Source: Auricularia sp. M13
Taxonomy: Eukaryota > Basidiomycota > Agaricomycetes > Auriculariales > Auriculariaceae
DNA: 64,000 nt
NCBI GenBank assembly: GCA_037042915.1
Contig: CM073194.1
Span: 3,906,001 to 3,970,000 of the forward strand
Direction: 5' to 3'
The notes beneath the pieces were generated by a model. That model searched no databases and was not told the DNA's origin. It saw only the letters and a list, made by a program, of their open reading frames with translations. Both the position numbers and the translations under genes were made by a program. Shown piece by piece: positions 33,485 to 44,592 of the stretch. Numbering within the stretch: position 1 is the stretch's first letter; each line of letters starts with the position of its first letter.

Positions 33485-34184
33485 TCAGTTCCAGTCGCTG
33501 TCGTCCGAGTCGTCCATGGCCTCCAATCCTGACTGCTGCTCTGCATCGTGCTGCGCCAGTATCTCTAGGAATTTGTTCCTGGATCCGTAATAGTGGTCAT
33601 GGAAGGCATGGTCACTCAACACGCCACCCATCTGGAGTCACAGTCAACGCAGCTGCTCGCTCGGGCATGGCTCACACGAGCTTACCATCTTCGCTACGTC
33701 GATCGAAGGTGCCTTGACACTGGGCATCTTCTTACCGGCCTTTGCTCAATCGTTGAGCTTCCATCGATAATCTGCCTGCATTCACTTGGCTGCCTGTGGC
33801 GACCTCGGCTTAGTCTGGAAATGGCGTGCGTCTGGGGGCGTCGGAGCGCCGATAGGCAACCGCTGGGTGTACGGACGTATCGGGATCGGGAGTGGCTTCT
33901 GTGTGGTATGATATTGGTACGTTCAGTTTTTCCAAGGTGTGACGCGGGTAATACTCGCCTTCAATGTGCATTGGGAGCGGACCGCTGCTGGAAACCGACT
34001 CGGCTGGCTGGGCCTGCGACGCTGTCTGGTCCAGACGAAACTGGTTCTCCACCCGCGCGATGGCTCCTTGCACGTCGTCGACGTCCCACCGTACGAAGTT
34101 GTATTCCTCGCGCCGGGTCGCGGCCTCCACGATCGTATCGTCGACCTGCTTGCGAAGCGCTTCGGGTCGCTGTCTGCGGTCCAT
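33485..34184 (-). CDS. Hypothetical protein with acidic C-terminus
   Basis: The N-terminal exon begins MDRRQRPEALRKQVDDTI at 34184 and includes 'YNFVRWDVDDVQGAIARVE'. The last exon is 'MGGVLSDHAFHDHYYGSR', then 'FLEILAQHDAEQQSG', ending 'DDSDDSDWN' at 33485. It is preceded by a GTAAGC...CTCCAG intron and a short exon 'MPSVKAPSIDVAKM'. The join between about 33830 and 33740 is unclear. No family recognised. Confidence 0.5.
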
Positions 34185-34232
34185 GCTGGCAAGCGTAGTC
34201 GTACAGGGCACTCCGGGTACCTATCAGTGCAA

Positions 34233-34274
34233 GTCAACACTTTGATTATCGACGTCAACACTTTGATTATCGAC
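34233..34274. repeat. Perfect 21-bp tandem duplication
   Basis: The unit GTCAACACTTTGATTATCGA plus C occurs twice head to tail (34233-34253 and 34254-34274), 49-90 bp upstream of the ATG at 34184. It could double a regulatory site. Confidence 0.85.
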
Positions 34275-35600
34275 CGCGAAACGTGAACTGCTCGCTCGAC
34301 GCAAGATGCGGCAGATTGCCTCGGATATGTCTTCTACGGTCATATCGAGTTGATTGATAGCGTTCGTCAAGGGCGACAGCGCGTACTCGATGTCTTTGCA
34401 AAACGCGATCCAGCTACAGGCAGACAGACCATACCGCAGCTCTTCGCCATCTACATACGGATGGCATCCGATGAGCAGAGTCGCGACAGGCGATCCTGCG
34501 GAGGTCGAGCTCCGGCGAGGCTTGAACTAGCTGTTGTTCTCGAAGAGCACGAGCTTTTTCAGAACGAGTTGAACAGGTTGCGCAGGGAAAGGCTTCTTCG
34601 GTATGTCGGTTGCGCTTCGAAAAATATCCTCCTAGGGTCCGAACCATCCGTCCAGTTCTAGGTCCACTGAGAGCTTGGAGAGTGTCTCGTCGTTGACGGT
34701 ATCGCTGTCACGGACGAGCGAATTCGAAAAGGGGGTGGCCGTGCTACAGACCTGGTTGACCTCCAGGGTTTTGAAGGTGCCCAGAGCGACAGGGTCGGCA
34801 CCGATCAACGCAATGACCTCGGCATCGCAGAACGTAGAGCAGTTGCCGCCAATGATTCTTGCCGGCGGAATCCTATTCAACGAGTAAAGAGCGGATGTTC
34901 AGCGAGAGGAAGCGGCCATCTGAAGCTCCGATTCAAATCGCGTTCCAGCACAACGCGTGCAACTGCCGGGTGCAATTCGCGGGTTTACAGCGCGTCCTTG
35001 GGCCGAACGACCATGAAAGGAAAATTTTTGAAGCTAAAGATGTGTCCTGGACGGCCCGTTATACTATAGCGAGTCTACTTCGCACTACGCGCTTACTTGC
35101 TATTACTGCGCGTCGGCACTGAGTAAGTAAGGAATATATTCCACCACGGTTCTAAGAATCGAGATCGGTTTCCCATCGTCTGCTCGTCATAATAGCGTCA
35201 GCCGTAGTGTTGCCACATACGCCTTACCCTCTCATGGCTTCATCCAACAACAAAAGCGCCGACTGAACCCCTCGACTATGCCAGGAAAGATGCGCCTGGG
35301 GTCTTCGTGACTTGTGAGTGCAGTATTATTGCCAGACCTGGTAATTATTGATCGATATCGATGGGAGATCCGATAATTGGCCGAACACGGAATCAATTTA
35401 GCCACAGTGCGTCGCCGAGCAAGTAAGTTGGCATCCAGTCGCAAGCACGAGCAGTTAAAGAAACTAGTTGTATATTGAGAATTTACAGGCAGAGATTTCC
35501 ATAGAGATTGGTGTTCGGCGTTCGCGACGTCCATTGGTATTCACGCCGGCGGACGCACTGTGAGTGGTGTCGTATTCGCAACGACTCTGGAAGTTTCTCC
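34275..35600. other. Gene-poor stretch
   Basis: Only short, unsupported frames. A minus-strand frame at 34632-34880 is moderately open but shows no domain. Nothing convincing otherwise. Confidence 0.35.
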
Positions 35601-35958
35601 TTAAGCGAACTGAGCTCTCAACGTCCTGTAAGGCACGTACTGGCACCAGACAGCGAAGCAGTGGTAGGTAGGAAAGGTGGCAGGTTCTCCGGCGAACCGC
35701 GCCGCGACGATATTTGACTTGATCGTAGTGTTGGGCAGTGTCTACGGAGGGCGATAGTAAGAATTGTCTGCCCTAGATCACACAGTCTATACTCACGATC
35801 TGCGTTTTATAGTACTTATCAACTACACCAACATATGTAATGTTGTTGATGTGGTAAGCGATGCGGACTCCGGGCTACAGAAGGTAACACGTGAGTCCAC
35901 GGTCTGAAGCACGCAGGAGAAAGCTCTCACTTACCAAGAATACCGTTGGAGTAGCCAT
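35601..35958 (-). CDS. Small three-exon protein, 80 residues
   Basis: Exons 35958-35935 (MATPTVFL), 35874-35797 ('PGVRIAYHINNITYVGVV') and 35741-35601 ('AARFAGEPATFPTYHCFAV') join in phase 0 through clean GTAAGT/TAG and GTGAGT/TAG introns into one 80-codon frame. No family recognised. The consistent phases make chance less likely. More 3' exons are possible if the GTACGTGCC near 35640 is used as a donor. Confidence 0.45.
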
Positions 35959-36679
35959 TTTCAAGGTGGATGTGAGAGCAAGTGAGGGAAAGGCGGGGCG
36001 GGGGGGTTTCAACGCAAGAAGGCAACGTCCAAAGAACCACAAGTCCGGCCAACCCCCCTTTTTGTGGGTTATTCGAGCTCCGCTAGCAGTGACCGGGGGC
36101 ACTCGTGAGATCCGACGATTAGCAAGTATTCGAGGGTTGAATGGAAGATCGATAGCAGGAGTTTCCACGTGAGCCGCGATGTATTCTCATCATGCTAGCC
36201 GATATATTGGATTGAAACCTCGCGATACAGTAGACATCTTTAAAGATCAACTACTTACTTTTCTCCATCTTAGTATTGACTTCATTTGGTCGAGTTTGGT
36301 CGAGCTTGGTCGAGCACTTCCATGATTCCAACAGTTCCATATCTTCGTGACAAGTTCCGCCGGTCAGGCGACCTCCGATGCCGCGTCATCTCGGCGAACT
36401 ACCCATTTCGTACCTGGGGCGGATCTGGGGTCTTAGTAATTCGAGCTATGGAAGGCAGTACATACTTAATTCCATCTAGGTATCGACCTCGTCGCTAACA
36501 GTTCCTCGACCATTTCACCTGATTTGGGACCCGCGAGGCTAGAACATCCACCCATTGAGACAGCCTCCAATGCTCGAAGTTACAGTGTGGCTTGGCCGCA
36601 GCTGGTCACTTCGAAGTTCAACCATCGATTGTCGGCATCTCAAGTTTCAACTCCCGCACCCCCGCTCTCTCTTTGAACC

Positions 36680-38100
36680 ATGATCGCAGAGCCCGACGCA
36701 CCCGTTGCCAACGATGACACCCCAGTAGCTACTCAACTGCTTATTCCAAGCTCGCGGTTGCTGATGTTTGTCAACAGGAGTGGCCACCTGATCTTCCATC
36801 CTGGCGCACGTACCCGAGAAATTGTACGCTAAGGAACATGTTCAACGTCTTCCTCTGGAAGGAGATGATCCCTGCGTTTATTGAGCAAGGCGTAATACCT
36901 TATACTCCAGAGGTTGACTCTAGTCACCTCTTCTGGCGCGTACCACCTCCATTTCCCGAGAGCATTCTGCCACCTGGAGCCTATGAGACACATCCCGGGA
37001 CGCGCGTTCGACATATGCAACAACTAGTGAGTCTTGTTTTCACAATCATCTCTTGCTCTGATCACTTGTCCGAAGTCTGCGTCAATTTACCCTGCAGTCC
37101 TTTCCAATGGGAGTGAAATCATGTTGAGAGTCGTTTCCAAGAAGCCGGGTGTCTCCCAACAGCTTCGTATCCTGCGATATCTCTCGGAGGAACCTCGACG
37201 ATCTATGGTGGAAAATCATACGCTTCCAATCCTCCAGGAGCTCACTTATCAAGATTGGACGTTCGTCGCAATACCACGATATGCCGGTACTCCTATCTCT
37301 ATCACCACGCTCTGGAAGAGGGAGTGGTTCATTACGGCGCGAGAGATTTTCAAATTTGTAGAGCAAACTCTCGAGGTGTGTTCTCTGATCAGATGTTGCA
37401 TGAAACTAATTCAAGGCACGCCACAGGCTTTCGCATTCCTGCACGACCATTTGATCGCGCACCAGGTACATACTAACGGACATGTTCATGATCTACGAAG
37501 ACTCATACATTGACAGGATATATCTTCTCAAAACATCCTTGTAAACCATGTCGGCACGAGGGACGCGGGCTACCTCGGCACTTCCCCTTGCCGTTACTAT
37601 GTGATTGACTTCGAGCATGCCGTCCAGTTTCCTGCGACGAGCTCTCCTGCTGAGCGGTGCAGAGTTGGCCCCCCTGTCGAAGGATTTGCCCCTGACCGAC
37701 TTGCACCTGAAATTGGAGAACGGCCACATTATCCTATTGCGGCAGACGTTTGGCAACTTGGAGAGTTATATTTCAACCACTTCTCGGTGAGGCTTCTCTG
37801 AGTGACAAAGTCAAGTCTGACCTACATATCGCGCAGTCTCAAACACAACTTCATCCCACGTTTCGGCGCATTGTCGCGTCGATGGTATCTCCGCAACCCG
37901 AGAACCGGCCCACGACGCGCGCAGCTCTTGAAGAGTTCCGCAATATGATGAAAGAAATAGACGCGGAGACGCTGGATAGGGAAGTCACTCGCAACTACCT
38001 GTTCGACAACATCGAGCCAGAGCAGTACAACGCCCTTAGGAGCGCTTTTATCCAGGGGCACGATATCGAACATGTTAATCGTGACCTCCCAGATGAATGA
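36680..38100 (+). CDS. Protein-kinase-like protein (divergent Agaricomycete family)
   Basis: Starts MIAEPDAPVANDDTP at 36680. A 54-nt intron leads to 'EWPPDLPSWRTYPRN'. Later exons give 'GSEIMLRVVSKKPG' (VAIK-like strand), 'AFAFLHDHLIAHQ', then 'DISSQNILVN' (HRD replaced by HQD; the following N is kept). 'YYVIDFEHAVQF' (DFG replaced by DFE), 'PIAADVWQLGELYFNHFS' (APE-to-helix-F region with the DVW aspartate) and 'ENRPTTRAALEEF' (last-helix RPT) follow. It ends at 38100. The catalytic Asp and the Mg-binding Asn and Asp are present, so activity is possible. It shares layout with the genes at 52.7-54.0 kb and 54.6/62.9 kb. Confidence 0.72.
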
Positions 38101-38521
38101 GTAATCTAATATTTGAGTCCTAACTTGGCTGGAGACCCACACGTCACTGTACTATAATCCAGCGTAGAATATGAATGTCGGCGTGCCGAGACTTCTGCGG
38201 ATAGACTCTCCGTGCTTCATGAGTCAGACAATTGGAAGGAAGAACGCAACGCATATGATCGTATACACCGTGAACGACCATTGGAAGCTGACTGGATCTG
38301 CGAATGGCAGTCTGCGAAGTAAATGCATGAGCCGTCTGCCGGACAATTTTCTCGAGACTCACGAGCAGAAAGCAAGCGTACACCCAAAGACTTGTCGGAT
38401 GAAGTTGAACAGCGAAGCGATTTGCAGGAAATATACAAGCACGATGCGGCACTGACGGGTTAGGCTGGGACTGACCTCGCTTGTCTGAGGCTTGTAGCAG
38501 TCCGCGCAATACGTATAGGTA

Positions 38522-39049
38522 CAGCGGCTCTTCTTTTTCTTGGCCGCATCAACTTTTTGTGAAACGCGAAAAGAGTCGTCCCAACTGGGACGCCAAACAC
38601 CGTTTTGCACCGTCAAACACGCCAGGAATAGCTCCCAAGCCAGGTTTTCCTGGCGGAGGCTCAGAACACACCTTTGGGTGACCCTAAGTCCGTGGAACTT
38701 CTCAATATGACCGAAGGACGTCTCCCGAACGCTCAGATGCTGCCCGTTGTCTTGACATGGGATTCAACCAGGCCCATTCAGTGTCCAGTGCATTCCACTC
38801 ACTTTGCTCACGTCTCACTCGCAATTTTTGGTGAGGATTACTTATAATGCTGAAATATGAACATCTCACATGCTTGGCATTCAGATAGACGCACAGGACC
38901 ATCGAAAGTACATCTGGACGCTGCTGGACGGTCTGCCGGTGCATCGGCCGGGCTCCAGTTTGCATCGCCGGTGTTTGGCGTCCCAATTGGGACGACTCTT
39001 TTCGCGTTTCACAAAAAGTTGATGCGGCCAAGAAAAAGAAGAGCCGCTG
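38522..39049. mobile_element. Mariner/Tc1-type MITE, 528 bp
   Basis: Terminal inverted repeats of about 81 bp (38522-38602 and 38969-39049), nearly identical with one mismatch, start CAGCGGCTCTTC and are flanked on both sides by TA. TA target duplication with CAG-ended TIRs is the mark of the Tc1/mariner superfamily. The 366-bp core has no transposase, so it is non-autonomous. The near identity of the arms suggests either youth or pairing-driven conversion. Confidence 0.72.
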
Positions 39050-39470
39050 TAACACTCTGCAGCCAATGATCAATCAGCATCGACGTGAAGAGGAAGTGAA
39101 GCATTCAGCCACGACCTAATGTCTAAACGACGAGACGGCCATTCCGACGCACGGCGCAGTTATTGGCTAGGTGGCCTACACATGGTAATGGGTCATCTAT
39201 TGCGCAATGTTCAAGCGTTCGAGTCGTTCTCAGGTCTCTACCTCCCTTCATCCCTTCGTATGGCTTAAAAGCTCAGCTGCTGCTATTTTCGGAGTGATCT
39301 GGGGATGCAAAGTCGCCTCGCCTGGGGGCCATTGTGTGTTTCAAAAGGATCGGGTGTTTCTGTCATAGCAAGAGGTTTCAAGGGTGCACGGAGCAAATGG
39401 AAATTGTAGCACGAGTCGGTTTTGCACGAATTACCTACAAGAAAGAAGCCGGAAAGCTCTCAGCAACTAT

Positions 39471-40559
39471 TCACGCGGCAACCTGCGGGAGTGCTGGCAC
39501 AACATAGTCAGCAACAAGCTCGTCAAACAGCTCGCTCTTGTCTTGCAAGTCGGCGACGAGCGCATGGTCGGGGTACTCCTGCTGCAGACGACTGTGCAAC
39601 GGTCGTTAGTTGCAATGAACAATCCGAAAGTTTAAAGTCTCTTACGTGAGGAGTGCGTCTACCTCGGCCTGCTTCCTCGCAGCGGCGACACCATTCGCGA
39701 CGGCGTCTGGTTCGCCGCGCTTGTTTTTGCTGGTCTTGACGGCAGACGCGAAGTCCTCCGCGGCCTCGCGCGGGTTCCCGCGCAGCAGATGAGTCGTACC
39801 GCGCGCCGTCAGCAGGTGCGGGTTGGGAGCGCTGCCGGCAATCTGCTCGGCGTAGTACGAGTGGGGGTTGCCATAGGCATCGGCGCCGGTGATGAGGCCA
39901 ATGGACGCCTCGATGTGCTGGAGGAGCAGGTCGTCCTCTGCCCATTTCGAGGCGCGGTTGAACTCGCGCCGCGCAAGGTCTGGACGGCGTATGGAGAGGT
40001 AAAGATGCACAATGAGCGCAACACTGATGCGAAAGAAAGAATCAGTGAGCTGCCTAAGATGCTAGAGTTCGGCGGACGCACGCATCAAGGTCTTCGGTGG
40101 GTGTGCCTGCACCGAGCGTCTCCAGCGCCTCTTCCGTCTCGCCTGCGCGTGCAAAGGCAGTAGCGGCGGCAACACGGACAGCGCTCTTCTCGCGCTCATT
40201 GGCAGCAGAGTCATCGCCCTCTATTTCTACGCATAGGTCGCGGAGCTCTTCGAGTGCCTTGTCGCGAGTGCCGGCGTCCAGCGACTGAGCCAGAGCGCGT
40301 ACAGCCTTGAAAGCCACAGACGACGAGGAGGCAGGAAGAAGCGCAAGGGCCGCAGCAGGGTCATTGAGTGCTATATGAGCCCGTGCCTGTAGCAAAACGA
40401 TGCTGGTGTAGTCTTCGGAAGACGGCTCAGGCGCCTGGACGGCCACCAGGGTGGAATAGGCACCTAAGAACGTCGCGAATGAGCATCTCGTGTTGAGCAA
40501 AGATCATGAGGTCTCTCACCAAGCGTGAAAAGACGGCGGACGTGATAGAGCTCGGACAT
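39471..40559 (-). CDS. SEC28: Coatomer epsilon subunit
   Basis: Starts MSELYHVRRLFTLG at 40559, then 'AYSTLVAVQAPEPSSEDY', 'QARAHIALNDPAAALALL', 'DLARREFNRASKWAEDD', 'AYGNPHSYYAEQIAG' and 'AAEDFASAVKTSKNKRG'. The last exon 'QEYPDHALVADLQDKSELF' ends 'YVVPALPQVAA' at 39471. This is the TPR-like coatomer epsilon (COPE/Sec28) pattern. The protein stabilises alpha-COP in the COPI coat for Golgi-to-ER transport. The length, about 300 residues, is normal. Confidence 0.9.
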
Positions 40560-40667
40560 GGGAGTGAACGTGGAAGAGCGCGACGCGGAGTTCAATCTAC
40601 TCAGATACGTTTCCTTACTTCAAGCCAAGATTGGATTATAAATGACATAGTTTAAGGTATTCCGTAA

Positions 40668-40761
40668 GCCTCGCTAGCTCAATCGGTAGAGCGTGAGACT
40701 CTTAAATTTGCCTCCGCGGAAGCAAATCTCAAGGCTGCGGGTTCGACCCCCGCGTGGGGCT
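40668..40761 (+). tRNA. tRNA-Lys (CTT anticodon) with 21-nt intron
   Basis: The acceptor stem GCCTCGC pairs with GTGGGGC. The D stem is GCTC/GAGC and the anticodon stem TGAGA/TCTCA with loop CTCTTAA (anticodon CTT). The T stem is GCGGG/CCCGC with loop TTCGACC. A 21-nt intron follows position 37, the standard place for eukaryotic tRNA introns. The discriminator base is T. Confidence 0.93.
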
Positions 40762-40768
40762 TTTTTTT
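40761..40768 (+). terminator. RNA polymerase III terminator
   Basis: A run of eight T directly after the tRNA-Lys acceptor stem. Confidence 0.85.
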
Positions 40769-40919
40769 AGGGTTCGACCCCCTTGAGCTGTTCGGTATTT
40801 TTCTCGTGTCTGGTAGTTGGAATATTTATTTTTGCGCTGTACCAACACCACTGAGGGTATATATGCTAAATGACCAGACTCTGGTGATCATGGTGTATTG
40901 GATCGAATAGAGTCAATGC

Positions 40920-43884
40920 TCAAAGCTTCTTGTGCGCTGGCCTTGGAGAGGCCAATAAGATCGGTTGATCATCGTCGACATCCACAGTACGCTGAAACAC
41001 GGTGCTGCTCGACGGTAAAGGTAACTCGTCGCTCCGCCCGGTAGTCGGCAGTTGGTCCACACCACTGAGACCAAGTGCATCCACCGGAGATTGCACCTGT
41101 GGCAACGGTACGATCATAGTCTGACCTGTGCGCATCGAGCCAGGGTTCGCGTCTGCTTGCCACAGTCGCACCGTCCCGTCCGTTGATCCCGTAGCAAACA
41201 TGCAGCCGTCGTGAAAACGACTACCAGCGATGCACGAGATCGCGGTAGAGTCATCGTGACTCTCCGCCGACGGCTTTATGTGCCGGAGAAGAGTGCCCAC
41301 GGCACGGTCCCAGATATAAACATCGCCATCTACATTGCGGGCGTCGTCGGTAAGATGGGACTTTGTAACTGTCGACAACGCACTCTTACTGGCGCCGACT
41401 ACATATTCGTCGTTTTTGCCCGTGAGAGCGCAGGGGCCAGCGAATTCCTCGTATGCAGAGCCGAAGGATCGGATCAGTGTGAGACGCATGCCATTTCCCG
41501 CGTATCCAAGGTGCCAGAGCTGCGGGGGCGCCTGGAAGAGTTTGACGCCGTGAGTTACGCTCACTGAGATCATTGGCACAAGCACCTTGTGTTTATAACT
41601 GATCAGAGCCATTTGTTGGTCTGTAGTAAGGTCGATATCGACGGCGTCGTGTGCAACGGGGACTCTGGTGTGGTAGCGGTTAGTTCATGGGTTTAACTTG
41701 AGAAGTCAGCGTACGCACATAATCGGCTTCGCAGGGCTGTAGGTGAGCGCCGGGTTGTACGCTGCAAAGCATCAACGCGGACCGAATCGAATCCAATGCC
41801 ATCTCACCAATAATGTACCTTTGAGGGTGAGCCGTACTCGGCATGCGGGTCTTACTCGCGGAGGCAAGAAGTATGAGGTGCTGGTTACGAAGAACTACGC
41901 CTGCATGTAGGTTCATGTTGTCGACCTGGTGTCGCTCCGAGACTGTGCCGTCAAGGCTCTGTTGCGAGCAGATTGGATCCCACCCTAGCACAGAATGAAT
42001 CACGCACAATCTTTAAGGCCTCGTTTCCTTCGATGGACAATAATGCTGTCCGCAACGCGTCTCAGCATTTTTCTCAACGGCAGGACCCAACAGGATGAGC
42101 GCACCTTCGCTGTTTGGGTACCAAGAAATTGATTCCACGCGACACGGTCGTAACAGGAGTGCACATTTGCGTGGATTCGAGAACAACCTTAAGGAGAGAG
42201 TTTCTTCCTGATACTACGAAGGATTGTCAGAGGCTTACGCCCAACTCTGACAAAAATGCTGCGAACCGGGACGTAAACACGTATGCGAGACCCTCGTCGC
42301 ACAGCGATCAATGATTTATTCGGGGCCCAAACAATTTGGCTGGCAGAGTTCTTGGATATGGTCGAATCTGTCATATTGAGAAGCTGACTTTAGGCGTCAG
42401 TGACAGTATCTCCAGGTTCGGGTATACGCACCGAGAGAGAAAAAGCGTGCGTTTTGCGGTCCCAGCTTCCGGCCGTGGCGAGAGACAGACCGTCCGGGCT
42501 GAAGCAGATCTTTTTGACGGGGGACTGGTGGGCGGGTACGCGCCGAATCTCCCTGACTGCGTGCACCAGCCGCCTCTTGTTATTGCCGCTGTGGTAGAAG
42601 ATAGACGAGCTGCTATGTGATACCTGGTGCTCGATTGAAAGATCGATCGGCCGGGCGTCGCGCACAAAGTACTCTTGCTGCCTCTTCCCTAACCTGATAA
42701 GTTCGACTACGCGTTGTCCCAATTTGCGAAAGTGGGACATGAATTCTGAATCTTGTGATACCCTCCGAGATAAGGCAGGAGCGGGGGTTGTCCGCGCGGC
42801 GGGCAGCCGATTTTCCAGCTCATCCGTGCGAATCTGGGGCGATGGCTGGCTTAGCCATTTGAGGCCGGGAAATTGCCATAAATCGGTGCGAATCTCTCCC
42901 TGTATCGTTGCGTGTGAGTTGTTGGACGTCTGTGCGGTAACCTCGCGCGTGTGCACCTGGTAGCGGAAGTACGCAGTTATCTCAAGCAGGAACCAAGCGG
43001 TGCATACGCTAAAGCCTGCTGTGCAGCACAGAAGAGTCACCGTCACAGCAAGTATAACCCCTTTGGGCTGTTCTAACGTCAACTGAGTGCCAGTCGCAGA
43101 TTTTAGGACAGCGCACCTGGGACGATATAACAAAGCAGACAAGACCGGCACAGAATACCAGGACAGACGCGCCGAGAAGACAAATCGGGGCATGCGTCAT
43201 CCATATCTGGACGAACGAGGGCACGCGAGGCCTCGGAAAGCGATACACGGTTTGTTGCCATGAAGCTGCCCAGACGCTATGGAAGGCTGAAGAGATGCTG
43301 AGGACCTAACCAAAACAAAATCAAATGAGCAAGCGGCGATGCATAGCGTGCGCGCGCACCAGAGATGTAAGCCAGAAGCCACTTGTTAAAGCCTCCAATA
43401 GTGATGAGTGCGGCTCGTGGGGAAATTGTAGCGCAGTGGCTACGACGGCTGAGAAGAATGTTGCCACAGTCGCCATGCTAGTGAAGTTGGAGACGGCATG
43501 CTCGTGCGTAAACTTGAGCGACGGAAGCGAACTATGCTTCACGGAAGATATAGCATTGGTCAATTCGACCAGACGCGACCCGATATCAGGGGTTACATCA
43601 TGAGCGAAAATTTGGCATGCCAGAGTTACGTTTGCGTTTTGTTCTAGCGTTGCATTAGGATCAAGAAAGGGGGGTTCATTCAAAGACACGACGTACTGCC
43701 AGCTTCTTCCACGCGTTGTGCTATGTACTTCGAATAGTTAAGTCCCGATCAGCGTTGGACGACGCGACACACAGACCTTCAAATCTTCATGAATCAAGGT
43801 CACCGTATCGGTGATCAAGCCATCTACATGCCCAGTGAATTCCTGGAGGCATCCGAAGACTGCGTTGCTCTTAGAAACAATCAT
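40920..43884 (-). CDS. Membrane protein with WD-repeat-like C-terminus, 3' part of an interrupted gene
   Basis: Exons run from about 43884 to the stop at 40920. First come 'HVDGLITDTVTLIHEDLK' and 'LNEPPFLDPNATLEQNAN'. Hydrophobic helices follow ('APICLLGASVLVFCAGLVC', 'VTVTLLCCTAGFSVCTAWF'). WD-like units are 'PVKKICFSPDGLSLATAGS', 'ASQIVWAPNKSLIAVRRG', 'DGDVYIWDRAVGTLLRH' and 'DGCMFATGSTDGTVRLWQ'. The upstream exons seem to lie beyond the hAT insertion (44593-46033). Function unknown; a fungal-specific membrane protein with a beta-propeller is the best description. Confidence 0.62.
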
Positions 43885-43899
43885 ACAGAGGACGGTATG

Positions 43900-44592
43900 T
43901 AGGGCTCCGTAAGTAAGTGTCGAGTAACTAACTGATGTATATAAACCAGTTACTTACTAGTTATTAACAGATACTTACTGGGGCTTGCGCAACCCCATGT
44001 AAGAAAGTGTAAGCAATCCCAAGGCATCTCTCACTAAGCTGGGTGCAGGGGAGTCCAGGGGGTGTTCAGTTTAGCTGATACTTGCTCTCTAATTGACGTC
44101 AGCGGGTTGTTTGAGATGTCCCAGATTAAAATTTCTCCTACACTCACACTTGAGACAGATTGCACGTGTTTCCGCTGAGCCTGCGATGCAACCGAAACTT
44201 ATTGCCCCCTTATTCGAAGCAGACATGACCTGGGATGAGCTAGAGATCAATTTGAATGAGAGGTGCTGTCCCTTGGAACCTTACACACTTGAACAAAATG
44301 TGAGAAATTTATCCTAGGAAGGTCACGTCAATTGCCACCCAAGGAGTGTTTTGGACTGCCGGCCGGCGTCGCAGGCACTAATCCTTCTGTTCTATTGCGA
44401 AGAAAGGGCTATGGCACCCCTGAAAGGTCGTGGGTTGCTGGGAATAGGTGTTGGTACCGCAGATAGAGCCGCTATTGCCCCAGAGTTAGTTACAGTTACT
44501 TACATATGTACTTACTTACTTACCGAGCGGCGGGTGAGCTGGTTTATATACCACTTACTCACCGGGTCTCTGGACTTTCTTACGGAGCCCTA
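43900..44592. mobile_element. hAT-type MITE, 693 bp, inserted in a gene
   Basis: The ends are TAGGGCTCCGTAAG at 43900 and its reverse complement CTTACGGAGCCCTA at 44592. Both are flanked by the same 8 bases, ACGGTATG (43892-43899 and 44593-44600). An 8-bp duplication and a TAGGG end define the hAT superfamily. Inner subterminal zones are rich in TAAGTAAGT-like motifs and share TATATAAACCAG in inverted orientation. No transposase frame is present. Confidence 0.85.

Noticed and set aside
34632-34880. Minus-strand 82-codon frame in the gene-poor stretch
   Set aside because: No domain, no neighbouring exons and no start or promoter context.
38520-39051. Shared peptide 'SFSWPHQLFVKREKSR' in two short frames as a duplicated gene
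   Set aside because: Both frames lie in the terminal inverted repeats of the MITE; the peptide is a by-product of the repeat.
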